A DNA stretch of 64,000 bases from Distichodus sexfasciatus (lineage: Eukaryota > Chordata > Actinopteri > Characiformes > Distichodontidae), in contig JAVGVS010000004.1 of assembly GCA_032718565.1 (NCBI GenBank), positions 7,086,029-7,150,028 on the forward strand, given 5' to 3'. The notes beneath the pieces are model-generated. The model was not told the DNA's origin and made no database searches. It saw only the letters and a program-made list of their open reading frames with translations. Positions 10,943 through 23,425 of this stretch are shown one piece after another. Numbering within the stretch: position 1 is the first letter of the stretch; each line of letters starts with the position of its first letter. The position numbers and the translations under genes are program-made.

Positions 10943-12353
10943 TAGGGGTGTAAAGCTTCATCCCAATATGATATTACATAGATTCAATGGACAATAATTT
11001 AAAGGCTGTCGATATCACAAACACTGCCACAGTACGATTTTGATTCAAATCAGATAAGGAGCTACTGACATGAGACTAGCCATAGGCCTAGTATGAAGTT
11101 CTGACGGTACGATAACCTTAAGCAAGAATATCACTGTATCATGGTATTGCTAACCCTAACCCTAACCTATTAATAACTTAGTCCAAATTATGGTGCTGTA
11201 GATAACGTATTCCATACTCTAATTTCTAATGTAAAAGCACAGACTACTGCTGCTGCTACTACTAAGAATAATATTAAATAATTTTCTAATGAAAGGCGGC
11301 ACGGTGGCGCGGTGCTGCCACCTCACAGCAAGAAGGTCCTGGGTTCGAGGCCTGGGACGGCCGTAAAGCCTTTCTGTGTGGAGTTTGCATGCTCTCCCCG
11401 TGTTCGCGTGGGTTTTCCTCCCACAGTCCAAAAGCATGCTATATAGGTTGATTGGCGACTCTAAATTGGCCCCGTAAGGTGTGAATGTGTGTGTGTGCGC
11501 TGCGGTGTGTTGGCTCCTGCCCAGGATTGTTCCCCACCTTGCGCCCGTAAGTTCCCGGGATAGGCTCTGGTCCCCCCCGCGACCCCAGTTGGGATTAAGC
11601 GGTTCGGATGATGAATGAATTCATTCATTCTCTAATGTTATTTAATGCTGACACACATACATACGCAGACGTATTGAGCGGCACATTTTGTTTTTACAAC
11701 GTGTCCGGTTGTGTGCGCATTCTACAATGATGAACTTTTTAGCGCACAACCAAACTCTGCTGCAGAGCTGACAGCAAATGTGACTGTGTGAAAATGTAGT
11801 TCGCAATTCATAATAAATGTTATGGGCAATGGTAAGCAAACCTATAGTATTTATTTCACCAAAGCGAGCCGCGCTAACTATAGCAGCAGGATGCAAGTGT
11901 TTATTTAGAGTCTTTTACCTTGAATTTAGCAAAGAGTGAGAGGGATGGGGAGGTCACCTCCTTCTGCCATCGCGCACAGCTGGCAATCAGGCAGATAGGG
12001 AGTGGGGAAGGGGGGGTGTTAATCTACACTTCACACCACACGGGGGAGACCTTCACTTTCTATCTTTGATGAGGTGCTAAAAAAAGCTCAAAGAGCAGAG
12101 GCGCAATGACAGAAATTTTGTGCAGTTTTGAAACAGTGGCTTTATTAAACCGCGGTATAATGGTATAGTGTAACCAGCCCATGCCTATGTGAGACAAATA
12201 CTTTTTTTTAAAAAAGAGACCTGCGGTTCAGTCTAAAGTTACATTACAGTTTGTACAGTATCTTATTGATGTTTTCATTTTGGAACAATGCTATAGACTT
12301 GTTGATCACTGAATCAATGTATTAAAGTAGACTGATGTATTGTTACACCCCTA
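10943..12353. mobile_element. Non-autonomous hAT-like element, nested
   Basis: Terminal inverted repeats TAGGGGTGTAA and TTACACCCCTA. Flanking 8-mers cctaaaag (10935-10942) and cagaaaag (12354-12361) match at 6 of 8 places, consistent with an aged hAT target duplication. It contains a second element-like pair (gacggtacgataacc near 11102; accgcggtataatggtatag near 12150) and a family C SINE, so it is a stack of insertions. No transposase frame. Confidence 0.65.
11295..11630 (+). mobile_element. tRNA-derived SINE, family C
   Basis: Head ggcggcacggtggcgcggtg, B-box-like gggttcgagg, then gtggagtttgcatgctctcc, gggttttcctcccacagtcc, actctaaattggccccgtaa and a tail of gaatgaattcattcattc. It sits inside the hAT-like element at 10943-12353. 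Confidence 0.85.
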
Positions 12354-12361
12354 CAGAAAAG

Positions 12362-14790
12362 TGACTATGACACATTAATGAAAGACAAGAAGGGAGCTTC
12401 TACTATCAACACTAACATTAATCTTAGTCAAGAAAAACCGGTTAGAACCTCCTCATGACCAGCGTGGTCCATTAGTTATTGGCCTTTTCAGCATTTCAGA
12501 CCTTCCCCTTAATTGGTGTAAATTAATGACACAGGGAATGAGTCTTCCTCCTCATTCTCCTCCTCTATTGAGACTTAGGGATGGAAAGCAGGATTTATTG
12601 CTCTCTATTTGTTAGTCGCAGAGCTAAGAGGCCAAGGCGAGCCTCCGCTAACGCTAAAGAGGCGCGAGGGATGATAAATGGGGCTTCGGGCGAGAAGCGA
12701 CCTCGCTTCACATCGCGCCTTTAATCATTCCAGCGGGTCCGAGGCCTGTGCTTGTTGTGGCTTTTATTATTTTTCGATTAGAGGGAGAAAAGCATGTATA
12801 ATCTCATCGTATAGCCAGGCGAAAAACTCCTCGAGAATAATCAAACGCTCCCACGATGCAGGAACGACCCCCCCAAAAAACCATCAGTTCCGGCCTCACG
12901 TGAAGAGGGGGCTTTTATTAACCTGACACAGTCGCATTCTACATGATCGATAGGACAACGCAGGCCGTTTATCATCCTAAAATCACGTCACACAAATAAA
13001 CCGAGAGTGCAGTCCCCAAACGCTTGAGGGAATGTCACAAATTAAAGCTGGATCTGTAGCAGGTCCCAGGGTAAGTGTTGGGTTTCAGAGCATGGCCACT
13101 GGGAAATAAAGGGGGGGATCGAGCAGATTCTGTGGCCACACGAACGCCGGCCTGCCTCATTAAGTCTGACTGCAAAAAAAGGCACACTGCACTTTACCAT
13201 ATGTAGTAAGGACCAATTTCCCAGTCAAAGATTAAGCCTAGTCCTAGACTAGTTTTGAGTTTAAATGGTAAATCTCAACTGGTACTACAACTTAGTCCAA
13301 GACTAGGCTTAATCCATGAGCAAGAAACCAGCCTCAAATGTCTATATTAGGAAACATATGTTTCTACATATTTTTATTGCTTAGATTTAGTGTTTTGTAA
13401 TGTTTCTTTAAATTAATCTGTTGTCAGATGCTTTATTTGATTGTAATTTTTGCCAGATGTCTTTTAAAATGAATCAGTGCATGTATGTGACAAATAAGAT
13501 TGTCCCTTAATCCTTGCGATTCTTAAATCCTGAAAAATCTACAAAACGGACTATTATTTGCCACTCGTCATCCATTACAATTTTAGACAAGGACGCTATA
13601 ACGAGGCCACAGGCACCTTTATAAAATTGGCTGTCTCGTCATTATTTTTTTGGTTGCGGGGGAGACAATTAGAGGGGAAATTAGGTATTGTGTAAATGAC
13701 AAAAACTTTTGACGGTCACAAATGCAGAAATAATGATAGGGAATTAGGGAAAAAGATAGGACTAAGGACTAGAATACATTTCCAGGCAATGGTATACAGT
13801 ATGTAAGTGAGAGTTGCATGAGGCAGGAAGCTGCTGAAGGAGGGCGCGCAGGAAATGCAGTTTGGATAAAATACCTCCCGAAAAAAGCTGTGATTCTGCA
13901 GATCTGTTGCAGAGATTTGGAGCTAAGAAAATCATTACAAGAGCAAATAACAATATTAAGTGACGCAATGGCTTTAACACGTTGAGTTTTCAGTAATGAC
14001 TGTCAAATGTTTCCCCACAAATGCTCCTTTTCCTAATTTATAGCACTGCTCTGTCATGGTATTTTAGAAGGCTGGGTTATTTTTTTCTATTGTGTGCAGT
14101 TACCAAGAAAAAAATAACACAAACGTCCAAAACACTGTGACAGAGAAATGCTATAAATGGAATTTTCCTAATTTACAGCGCTGTTTGATCGTAGTATTTT
14201 GGAAAATGGGTTATTTCCTAACAGTAAAGACACTAGAGCGTAACAATACTCCAAGTAATACAGTTCAGATCCATCTGACATTTTGAGTTCATTTCCTACC
14301 ACGTTTTTTGAGCATATACAGTACACATAGCTTGCCCCAGGGACATGAAGGGGGGAGGGGGAGATGCTTTATTGCTGTTGGTATTCCCTTCATTGGCAAT
14401 ATTAAAGCACAGTTTGGTTAGGAACATCATTTGTGCTATTGTGACAAGGCAATGTGTTGATGTGAGGCACAATATTGTCATTGGTTCAGCTTTTTTAAAC
14501 TGAACACTGAATAATGCTAGTAGTGAGTGTTAAAATATACAAACCAATGAGACCTTACCATTAACACTGGGGTCAAGAGTGAGTACTCTAACACATTGGT
14601 TTTTATTATGTCTCGCACACACAAATGTTTCAGTGTTTTACCAGCAATGAACACAGACTAAAAAAGTTTGGAAGATGCTAGCAACAGTCTAAACAACAAT
14701 CTAAACCACCATAACTTTGCCTAATGTCCATCAATTAAAAAAAAAAAACTTTCACTGATGCATTCAGAACTAAATGTGGAGCCATGTGAT
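12362..14790. other. Non-coding stretch
   Basis: No gene recognised. Holds only the second palindromic MITE copy at 13229-13332. Around 12600-13150 is GC-richer but shows no coding frame. Confidence 0.5.
13229..13332. mobile_element. Short palindromic MITE, copy 2
   Basis: Same arms as the copy at 8303: ttaagcctagtcctagacta on the left and gtccaagactaggcttaatc on the right, closing with catgagcaagaaacca. Confidence 0.75.
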
Positions 14791-14799
14791 TGTTATTTT

Positions 14800-15190
14800 G
14801 CCCACCACACTTTAAATGCGTAGCTACAATACCTTGTGAAATGGCAATAATTGCTAACAAATATTTTCATATCAACGACACATAACAACAGTGAACAATA
14901 AAATGTCATATGACCAAATTCAACAACAATTATAAGTTTTTGCAAGCAAAAATTACAAAATAATGCTTCAAATGCCTTATTTTCACATGGACAAGCTCAC
15001 CAAATTGCCATTCTTTGATCATGTCGGCAACTATTTCTGTTTAACAAATGTTGAGGTGTCAAAAGGTATGGTAGCAGTATGTGTAGCTATAATAATCACT
15101 TTGTTGCCAATTCTGAAAATAGCACTAAAAGATTTTTTTTTAATCAGTCATTTTCCCAAACTTCAGAGCTGTCTTTTTTGACATGCGTTT
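14800..15190. repeat. Dispersed repeat D, copy 1
   Basis: Blocks aatgtcatatgaccaaatt, gtgtagctataataatcact and ttgttgccaattctgaaaat recur in diverged form at about 22340-22900, 40540-40870 and 62980-63070. Type unknown; no coding frame. Confidence 0.45.
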
Positions 15191-15559
15191 TATTTTTAAA
15201 AAGCAACGAAAATACGCTCAAAAAATGTTCAGTCCCATAAATAAAAGTGCTAAATATGTAAATAAAAATACTTCACTACTTTAATCCTGTTCAATGCTGC
15301 TGAGGTTCAGTCCACTTGCTTTCATGGTTCACCACCATCTGGTCAGCAGAGGAATGACCACCCTTACATATGGCTTTCAAAGCTGATATGCCTCTTTTTA
15401 TTTGCCAGGATGAGATTCTGAAGCAAAACAATGTCTAATAATCCACACCAACACCTCTGTGTTGCTCAAAGCAGAAGAATGTAGTTTATATTGACTGTGG
15501 AGTAGAACCAGATTCAGTTCACTTCAAATCAGTAATAATGTGCTATTATCTGACATTTT

Positions 15560-15890
15560 AGTTCTATGCTGAATACATTTGACTTTTCCTCTGTATTTAC
15601 ACATCACACTTTAATGAGGTTAATAAGAGATAATAAAATGCCGGAAAACAACTTTCCAGAAAGAAAGAGCCTCATCCACCAACTGTTGTTAAAAAAGAAT
15701 TTGTTACTTCTTATGCAACTTTCACAAAGATTTTCAGTGTTTTCTCACTTCGGGTTTGTTCCTAGGTAAGAACAGAATCCACAACTGCTGAAGAGCCCCT
15801 TTACGCAAATTTCATTGCATGCCTGTTTGTGCAAAAACAATCACTTATTGGGTTTCTTCAATTCTACAATTGCGTTATACTATTTAAATG
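15560..15890. mobile_element. Hairpin-repeat family H, copy 2
   Basis: Shows taggtaagaacagaatccac, gcaaatttcattgcatgcc, tgtgcaaaaacaatcactta and gggtttcttcaattctacaa, shared with the copies at 30.2 and 46.2 kb. Confidence 0.5.
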
Positions 15891-16379
15891 TCAACTTTCT
15901 CAAGAGCAAATTCTTATACAAAAAACTTAGAAAGATATTGGTGAATGGGATGCAACAATCTTTTCCCATAAGAGGTGTAATCTCAACCAGAGATGAGTAT
16001 AAAGAAAATACATGGGAATTAATAAATCACTTTAGCATAATTGGATGCAATGAATTAATTGCACCCAAAATATTAGCTGTTAAACGCAGCTTTATCCTGC
16101 TTGTGCAGTTTACATTGTATAGAAGTGACTTTTGTATGCAACGATCATTATTTAAACAAAAATTCTATGTTCAGTTATTTAAACAATGATGCTGCTATTT
16201 TAAAATCCAAAAGTTGTCTTCTGAGAAAAATCGAAATGTATTCACTATTCTATTACCTATTCACAGGGGTTTACAGACCTGGTTCTTGGAATGTGATTTA
16301 AGTCCTCATGCATTATCCAACCTAATTTTGGTAGAGGATGAAAAAGTCCAGCTCACCTTTAAGGTTGAAATAATTCCGA

Positions 16380-16700
16380 GCACGTTTGTTGTTTCCGTTT
16401 CTTGAGGAAAATTAAAGGCGGGAAAACGCGCAAACGTCTGCGCCAGATGCGGAGTTTAACTCCATCTTCACGCTTACGCTGGTGGAGCTGGAGGAAGATG
16501 AGGATGATGAGGAGGAGGCTGTTATCACTCGGAGCCCATCCTAAGTCTGAGTGTATGTGAGTGAGTGTGTGACACTCTCCCCGCCTGAGGAAGACTCCGA
16601 GAGATTCTCTCACTGGTTCCGCTTTGACTTTTGCATCAGCACTGGAGACGCGCGAACAGCGGCAAAACCCGGCAGATGTGAAGCGCGCATACAGCGACAT
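16380..16700 (-). promoter_or_regulatory. GC-rich, CpG-containing candidate 5' exon/promoter
   Basis: A locally GC-rich block in AT-rich surroundings, with many CpGs. On the minus strand a good donor-like site (CCAGC|GTAAGCG) falls at about 16478-16472. It could be the non-coding first exon of cpne4, the next minus-strand gene downstream, but no open frame or second proof exists. It may equally be an unrelated CpG-rich patch. Confidence 0.25.
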
Positions 16701-16734
16701 CTAGCGGCCAAACCTTATGGTATCAAGCACATTT

Positions 16735-16737
<3 letters not shown>

Positions 16738-16814
<77 letters not shown>
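16738..16814. repeat. (TA)n microsatellite
   Basis: Nearly pure TA run with one interruption (atgta). Open frames across it translate as alternating Tyr/Ile and are artefacts. Confidence 0.95.
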
Positions 16815-16815
<1 letters not shown>

Positions 16816-16929
16816 CAATGGGCTTTCTTCTGATTCTTCCATTTTTGCAGCTCGCGGGTAATCGGTGGACCAGGAAATCGTGCATTGACAAAAGTTCTCC
16901 TTTGCTTGGAATGCAAAGTGTGATTAAAT

Positions 16930-17030
16930 GCGTTATTTTTTTTAACGCGTTTTTTTTTTTTTTTTTCAAATTAATTAATCGCAATTAACGCGTTAAATTT
17001 CCACCCCTAATATATATATATATATGTATA
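16930..17030. mobile_element. DNA-element end beside TA repeats
   Basis: Contains a T-run followed by taattaatcgcaattaacg and cgttaaatttccacccctaa, a 'ggggtggaaatttaacgcg' terminal motif common in fish DNA transposons, butted against a second TA tract. Only one end is clear. Confidence 0.4.
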
Positions 17031-19820
17031 TAATACTTTCCTAGTGACGTACATAAATCAACCTAAAATATTACAGTGCTGACATTTTAACACTTAGGCT
17101 CAACGGCGTTCTAAATCAACTTCCAAATCAAATTCCAAAAACATCAAAGCTGTCTCAAGTATGAGAGTTCATTCGAGCCATATCATTAGCTAATGCAGCA
17201 CTACCTCCAACAGCTTTCCCCTAAGGTCAAGAATCGAACGAATTCCACTGAGGTGCAAGCACCTCTATATGAGTCTGTTGTGTTTTTTGTTTAAAAATGT
17301 CTAGCTGCTTACTGGGTTGTAATCGCTCACTTCATCAGCAAATTAACTGCACCTATAAAAGTAACAGGAAGTAGGTTTTGTAAGATTTTCCGGCGTGTAG
17401 GCCTGAAAAGTTGTGGCGTGGTATATGCAACAAAGATAAAAACAACTACCAATGAGAGTGAAGGGCGGGGCTTAATGTAATAATTTTATCTCTACTTATA
17501 AACATGGTGTGAAATATTGGCCACATATATATTAGTTATAAGAGGATTTGTTGGTACATGGTAACAGGTTCACACTTTTAGAGTCATTTTCACTCTGTAG
17601 TTTTTTCTCAACTTGATATTAGCAAGGTAGTGGTTTTACCTCTATAATCGGATTATAGTGCTAAAAAGAGACAAAAAAAACCATTTTGATTTGATATGCA
17701 ATACATCAGAAAAAGATACAACGGAAAAATAAATACTTTTTTATTAGGTTAAGATCACGAAGTAAAAAGAAATTCTCAAAAAAGTCTTTATTATTTCGCA
17801 AAATTAACTCTTTCGTGACATCAAAAAACAGTTATCTCTGGGATGAAAGCGGTCTCAAAGCTCTACAAAAAATAACTCTAAAAGATGTGGAGAAAACTTT
17901 GGTTATCTTAAAATCCAGAGAAAAGAATTTCAGGATTCTGAGAAAAATATCATGAGATCAACAGAAAACAATGGTTATCGCAAGAAAAATATCTTGAGAT
18001 AACGAGAAGAAAAATTATGGTGATGCATGTCCTCTGTGGACTTCAGATTGTCAGCAGATTGTGTAAACTGTTACAGGCTTCCAAATCTAAATCTTGCATG
18101 ATTATTTACACCTAGACTGGCGACGGAATGTTTTTTTTTTATTATATGAACTTCAAATGCAAAATAGTCTGTTTTACATCATGGGCCCTTATATGCAGTT
18201 ACACTCCAGTTGATTCTGTGCAGAATTGTGACAGTTCAAGACAAGTGATCTTGAGGACAAGTAGTGGTATTAAACATACATAAGGCTGTGTGAGGTGTTC
18301 AGATAAGTCAGATTTAGGGAGACTTGTAGTCCATTTGAGCCTTCGGCATTTAAATGGAGCACAACTGGGCCAACACACACTTTCTTATGGAATTTGAAGT
18401 ACACAACAGAATCCATTAATTTTACTGTACATCCAACTACATGATTTCACACACACAGTATCAAAATGTAATTTTCAGGATTCAATTGGTTCACTTCATG
18501 CATACTTGTTGCAGGCACCAAGATGAAAAGCATAATACGTTTTGGAAAAAAATGAAGGAGTAAAAATATCTGTACATACTACTTACTCAAAACCTTTTGC
18601 TAACAGGCAACGGAAGTTGGAAAGTTTACAATGAGTCCTATAACAACTGTTTATTTAAATGTATTTAATAATACACTTCTATTTATAATCCCTTAAATAG
18701 TTTATAGTTCTATAAAAATTGGTTATGCTGGAGTCCCAGAATGAACAAAACCTACAGGCAGTGCAATAATGCTTTAGGAAAAATCGAAAGACCTAATAAA
18801 TTATTTTTTGTGAAATGTTATTTTCTAATTTGTTAAGGCTTCAGTGGTTCGTCATAAAAATCCTTCCAGAAGTTTTTATTTAAAGTAATTTAAGATTAAG
18901 AAATAATTAAGATTACAATGAATAATGAATAAGACTTCCAGATTAAATAAAGCAAGATTCCTGCCAACACTGTATTTTCTAGAGACTATTTTTATCACCC
19001 TTTGTGAATTCATCAAATAAATAAATGTAAAAAAAAAGCAAGTAACTTCATGGTGTAGAATTAAGGAAACAAACACCAAATTGGCCTTATATCTCTGTAC
19101 GTAATAAAACTGTACAACTGAGAGAATTTCGAGACCTAAAAACCAATATGACAAATGTACACACATTTATGTTTGACATCATGATATAGTCGTTCCTTCG
19201 ATCCAGAATAAAAGATGAGTTTAATAAAAACCCTACTAGTGGTAACACACCACAGACATGAACAATTGGCAAAGTGTAAGCGGTTACTCATTTTGCACTT
19301 AATATATAATTATAGAAATGGACTTTACCATAACTGCGCACTTCATTACTCGGTTTATCCTGAGCCTCGCAGATATTCATGATTTTGTTTCAGGTTAGTC
19401 GAAAGATAAAATCAACACTATTAATTGTCAACGCCAAATCTGCATCTCTCATCGCGAAGGCAACATTCTTTTTCTACAAACAAGTCATAAAAATTCCGTG
19501 AAACAGTAAGATGATTCTTGCAAAAGGACTCTAATGAATTTTATCATTATTTACACCTCTTCCTATTTCTGCTTCATTCTTCTTGTGTCTTAAAATGAGA
19601 ATTACATTTTTAAAAAAAACATACTGCTACAAATGGTAAAAATCGCACTTCAATTCATGCGCGTGAATAAATAACAGATGCTATCTGCTTTTTTATGGAG
19701 AAACAAAAATAAAAGCGTCTGCTCTGGCATGTCAGTGTTGGGGGACGTGTTATTTAAAGGTAAAGGGAATCTGTTGAAGTTCCCTCTATTCATTCAGCTT
19801 CCCTCCCATTAGCGTTCAGC
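17030..19820. other. Non-coding stretch downstream of the cmtm6-like gene
   Basis: AT-rich, no exon or RNA gene that I can support. The part nearest 19822 would be 3' UTR of the cmtm6-like gene; no strong polyadenylation signal was settled on. Confidence 0.5.
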
Positions 19821-19822
19821 TT

Positions 19823-19948
19823 CTAGACCCTGTCATGGGATAGCTGGGTTTCAGCTGAATCATTGCGCTTGAAAAACGGAAAACCTTTCGTCTTAACTAA
19901 CAGAATTGCGTCTACCAGGAAGGCGAAGCTGGCAAGGAAACCGAATAC
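19823..19948 (-). CDS. cmtm6: cmtm6-like last coding exon
   Basis: The acceptor ctgcag at 19949 opens phase 0 with VFGFLASFAFLVDAILLVKT (fourth membrane helix), then a cytosolic tail KGFPFFKRNDSAETQLSHDR V and stop TAG. The start aligns with the equivalent cmtm7 exon (VFGFIATFLL...), including phase 0. The hydrophobic run and basic tail are intact, so this exon itself shows no damage. Confidence 0.8.
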   Translation of the reverse strand, partial: VFGFLASFAFLVDAILLVKTKGFPFFKRNDSAETQLSHDRV

Positions 19949-22900
19949 CTGCAGGACAAAAAGAAATCAACTTTAATAAAGGCAAAACCTAAGTTTTTCT
20001 TCTTGAACAGACAAAGCCTCACAAGAAAAAAAAAACTAAATATATTTGAAATTAAGACAATAAAGAAATCAAGGATCAACTACATGGAGTTGGGAGATTA
20101 ATTACTTACAATAAAATATTCTTAATTGTATTCTAGGTGTACCCATGTTTCTCATTCTAACTATTAGTAGTGTCTTTGGTCTTGGACAATTATTTCTCCA
20201 TCAGCAGACCATTTCTAATTATAAAAAAATCCAACTCCATTTTCGGAAGCTGCCTTTTTATACAGCTTCGATTAGTCACTAACCACTTCTTGCAGTCTGC
20301 TAAAGACCTAGTAAGGTGAAAACCATCCTTGGTTTGGTAACATGAGAAATGTGTTAGAAAAGTGTTTGAAAGATGTGGAAAACCCCTGAATTCAGTTTTA
20401 CAAGACAGGAGTTATGCAAGTTTATCTAAATAGGGTGGGACTAAAACACAGCCTGCTTACATGGAGAGGTTATGTTAAGCATAGTAGAGCTGCAACTATC
20501 AATTCTTTTTGTAATTGAGTGTTCTATCAATCTTCTTAGCAATTAATTCCAGTAATTGATTTTTTTTTTTTAATTAAAACAGCATTTGTTGTTACTTATT
20601 CTAGTGTGAGCAGAAGTTAGCAATACACGCTTTTATGTTGTTGTATTTTAGGACGCCTCTGCACTACTCATAGTTTGATGTGTAAATGCTGACATCAAGT
20701 ATAAAATCAGCACATTTCCTCATGAAAACTTTTTTTTTGCTTTTAGGTCAAATAAAAGAACTGAAAGAACAATAAAAGAACATTGTTTTATTGCTGAGTT
20801 GCAGAGTTTTTATTATCTATTACTGTCTATTTATAATTTATGGTAAAAAATTCTAACACTTTTTATCCGGCGCAGTATCCTCATCAGAATATAGGAATAT
20901 CATTTTTAATAAATATATTTTCTTTTATTTTTCTCTTTTCTTATTGATTACACGATAATTAATATAAATAGAAGAAAAATTAATTGAAATATCAAAAGTC
21001 GTAATTTTTGAACTAATTTACCTATAAATGAGCTGCTTTCAGAAGAGAACTACATTTCCTTATACCTCTCATGCCGCTTCTGCCAGAGTCAAAAAAGATC
21101 AATAATAAAAGCGCTTAGTGCGCTACATAGAATAAACTATGGAAAATCTATGGGAAACTTAATAAACGACTGTATTGTGAGTAGTACGCTGGTTGTTGTG
21201 GTTATTTATCAGCTAACGTGTTTTGTCTGTAATGAAGGAGACGTTTAAACTGAACCGGAGCGTTTTAGCGAGTACTGGCGCGCTAACACGGGCGCTCACA
21301 AACAGGGCGCGTGTTTACGTTGCAAAAATGTCATTTATGGGTTGTTACATATTTACTTCTGTTTTTGTGCATGGAACATCTCACAAATACTTTCACATAA
21401 AGAGGAACTGTCTTGTCTTGATCACGCCACTGAAAACGTTGTGCGTGATTAATAAGCATCCGTGTGAAACACAAGCAGCGCATGAACTTGCGAGTGCAAT
21501 GTATTAAACGGGTTTCAGCCCTCAACCATTTTTTGTAATCGAATTATTCGAGTTATTGGAATAATCGTTTCAGCTCTAAAGCATAGCCCTGCCCAAATCT
21601 ACTGCTCTGGCCCTGTCCACCTGCATAGGGTCAGGAGCCTACCTGCTAGTCTGGTCAAGTTCACTAAGAGAGTCTGTCATATGCCGTCATAAGTCCAAAA
21701 GCGGCCTCATTCCATTCCCTCACCACCAGCGGCTGCCGTTGAACCGCCAAGTATAAGTTTACCTATTTTGTGTTGTCATGAACTGGAAAATATGACGTGT
21801 GTGTGTTTAACCTGTTGTAAAGTTTAGCGATCAAATGGTATGCTGAGAACGCAGCCACGAGCTTAGTTCAGATGTGAATTATAGCGTATGCATCTGGCGG
21901 TAAAATGTGTTACGGACTATCTGCTCTTATCTATCAACTCGCTTTTTCCGCTTTGCCTTGCTTGCTCTAGCCTTCTCTGCTGTCTCCACTTAAATATTTT
22001 CACCACCATTATCCCGTGTTGTACTCTTCTATATTAGCTTCAGACTGTGTTACTATATTGTCACTGTCTTCATTCCTTCCAGTGAAACTTATATTGCCAA
22101 GACAAAACAAGGGAAGATTTTACATAGTTTTGCTTGCATGACTTTCGAGTGATCTTTTTTAACATGTGCATGTGTAAGTTTTACAGTCGATGTGTAAAGT
22201 TAAGTTTCTGTAGTAGTGCACGGTGCTTCAGGGCTTTGAGCCACACTACCACAGCATCCGAGCATTGAAAAGTGATTGCCAGAGCTTTTCACCACTTTTG
22301 AGACTTAATTTGACCTATGTAGCAATGTTCATATTCACTTTAAAACTGACGAGATGATTAGCGACAACTGTTTCTTTGGTATGAGGAACTTAGAGCCGAT
22401 GTTATTTGACCTTACTTTCGATCTTTTACATTTCATTAACTTTATCAAATTTTGCAACAAAGTAGATTATTATATCACCACCAAAACCTTAAACGCGGCA
22501 ACTACAATACCTCACAAAACAACAATGATCACAAAAATGATATTTTTACATTAACAATGAACAACTTTAATAGTTAACAATAAAATTCAATTAAAATACG
22601 ACCAAATTAAACAATTATACAAAGAATGTTCAAAATGATCTAATGGATAATACCTGCATCAATGCTATGGCCTTGCTGAGCACTGGATTTGATGCACGCA
22701 TATATTCATGGCGTCCCCGGAGCAGAGGCACAAGTCTCCAGCACCACTGGTCAGTGACGCTTTGATCCAGACAAATTTGCAAAGTATCGTAGCTACACGG
22801 TTATGGTGTAGTAGGCAGTATAGTAATCACAATGTTGTGAATTTTATTATGAACGCTACAGTGAAAGATTTTTGCACTGGCCATGAACATGACTGCTCGC

Positions 22901-23332
22901 CAACTCGTTAGCCGACAGAATGTTGGAAAAGATAAAAGATTTATTATTGTTTATCTTCTCGTGTTCGAAAGGTCGTTATCGCCTAAACACACACGAGGCG
23001 AAGGAGAAGGATCAGGAATCAAAGTTGTGTACAGAAAGTCCTGAAGGAGGGATGAAGAAAGAAGAGAGAGACAACGTGTGGACATTTAATTAAAAACAGC
23101 TCAAAGTGGTGCAACGAAATCCTATTTTTCAATTTATGAATGCAGTAGTTCATATTTATTTATAAATCACAATCACAACAACCACAGTTGACCAAAGTGA
23201 TGAATAATGTACTCTGTGAGTGGTCTAGTCTAAAGGTGCAAAATCTAAATCATATGACTAACTGAGCATTTTAACAAGAATAACAATTCTAGTTTTTGGA
23301 TTCTTATTTTATTTTTATATATATATATACAT

Positions 23333-23425
<93 letters not shown>

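Noticed and set aside
11151..11168. Interstitial telomere repeat
   Set aside because: Only about three CCCTAA units inside a transposon; too short to claim a chromosome-end relic.
16551..16988. 145-residue open frame across the TA tract
   Set aside because: It is mostly Tyr/Ile from (TA)n and Phe from a T run; no gene-like codon use.
22655..22702. MRASNPVLSKAIALMQ followed by a donor, as the missing cmtm6-like exon 3
   Set aside because: The end and phase would fit before VFGF, but no membrane helix lies upstream, all three frames break quickly, and the sequence is inside a dispersed repeat copy.
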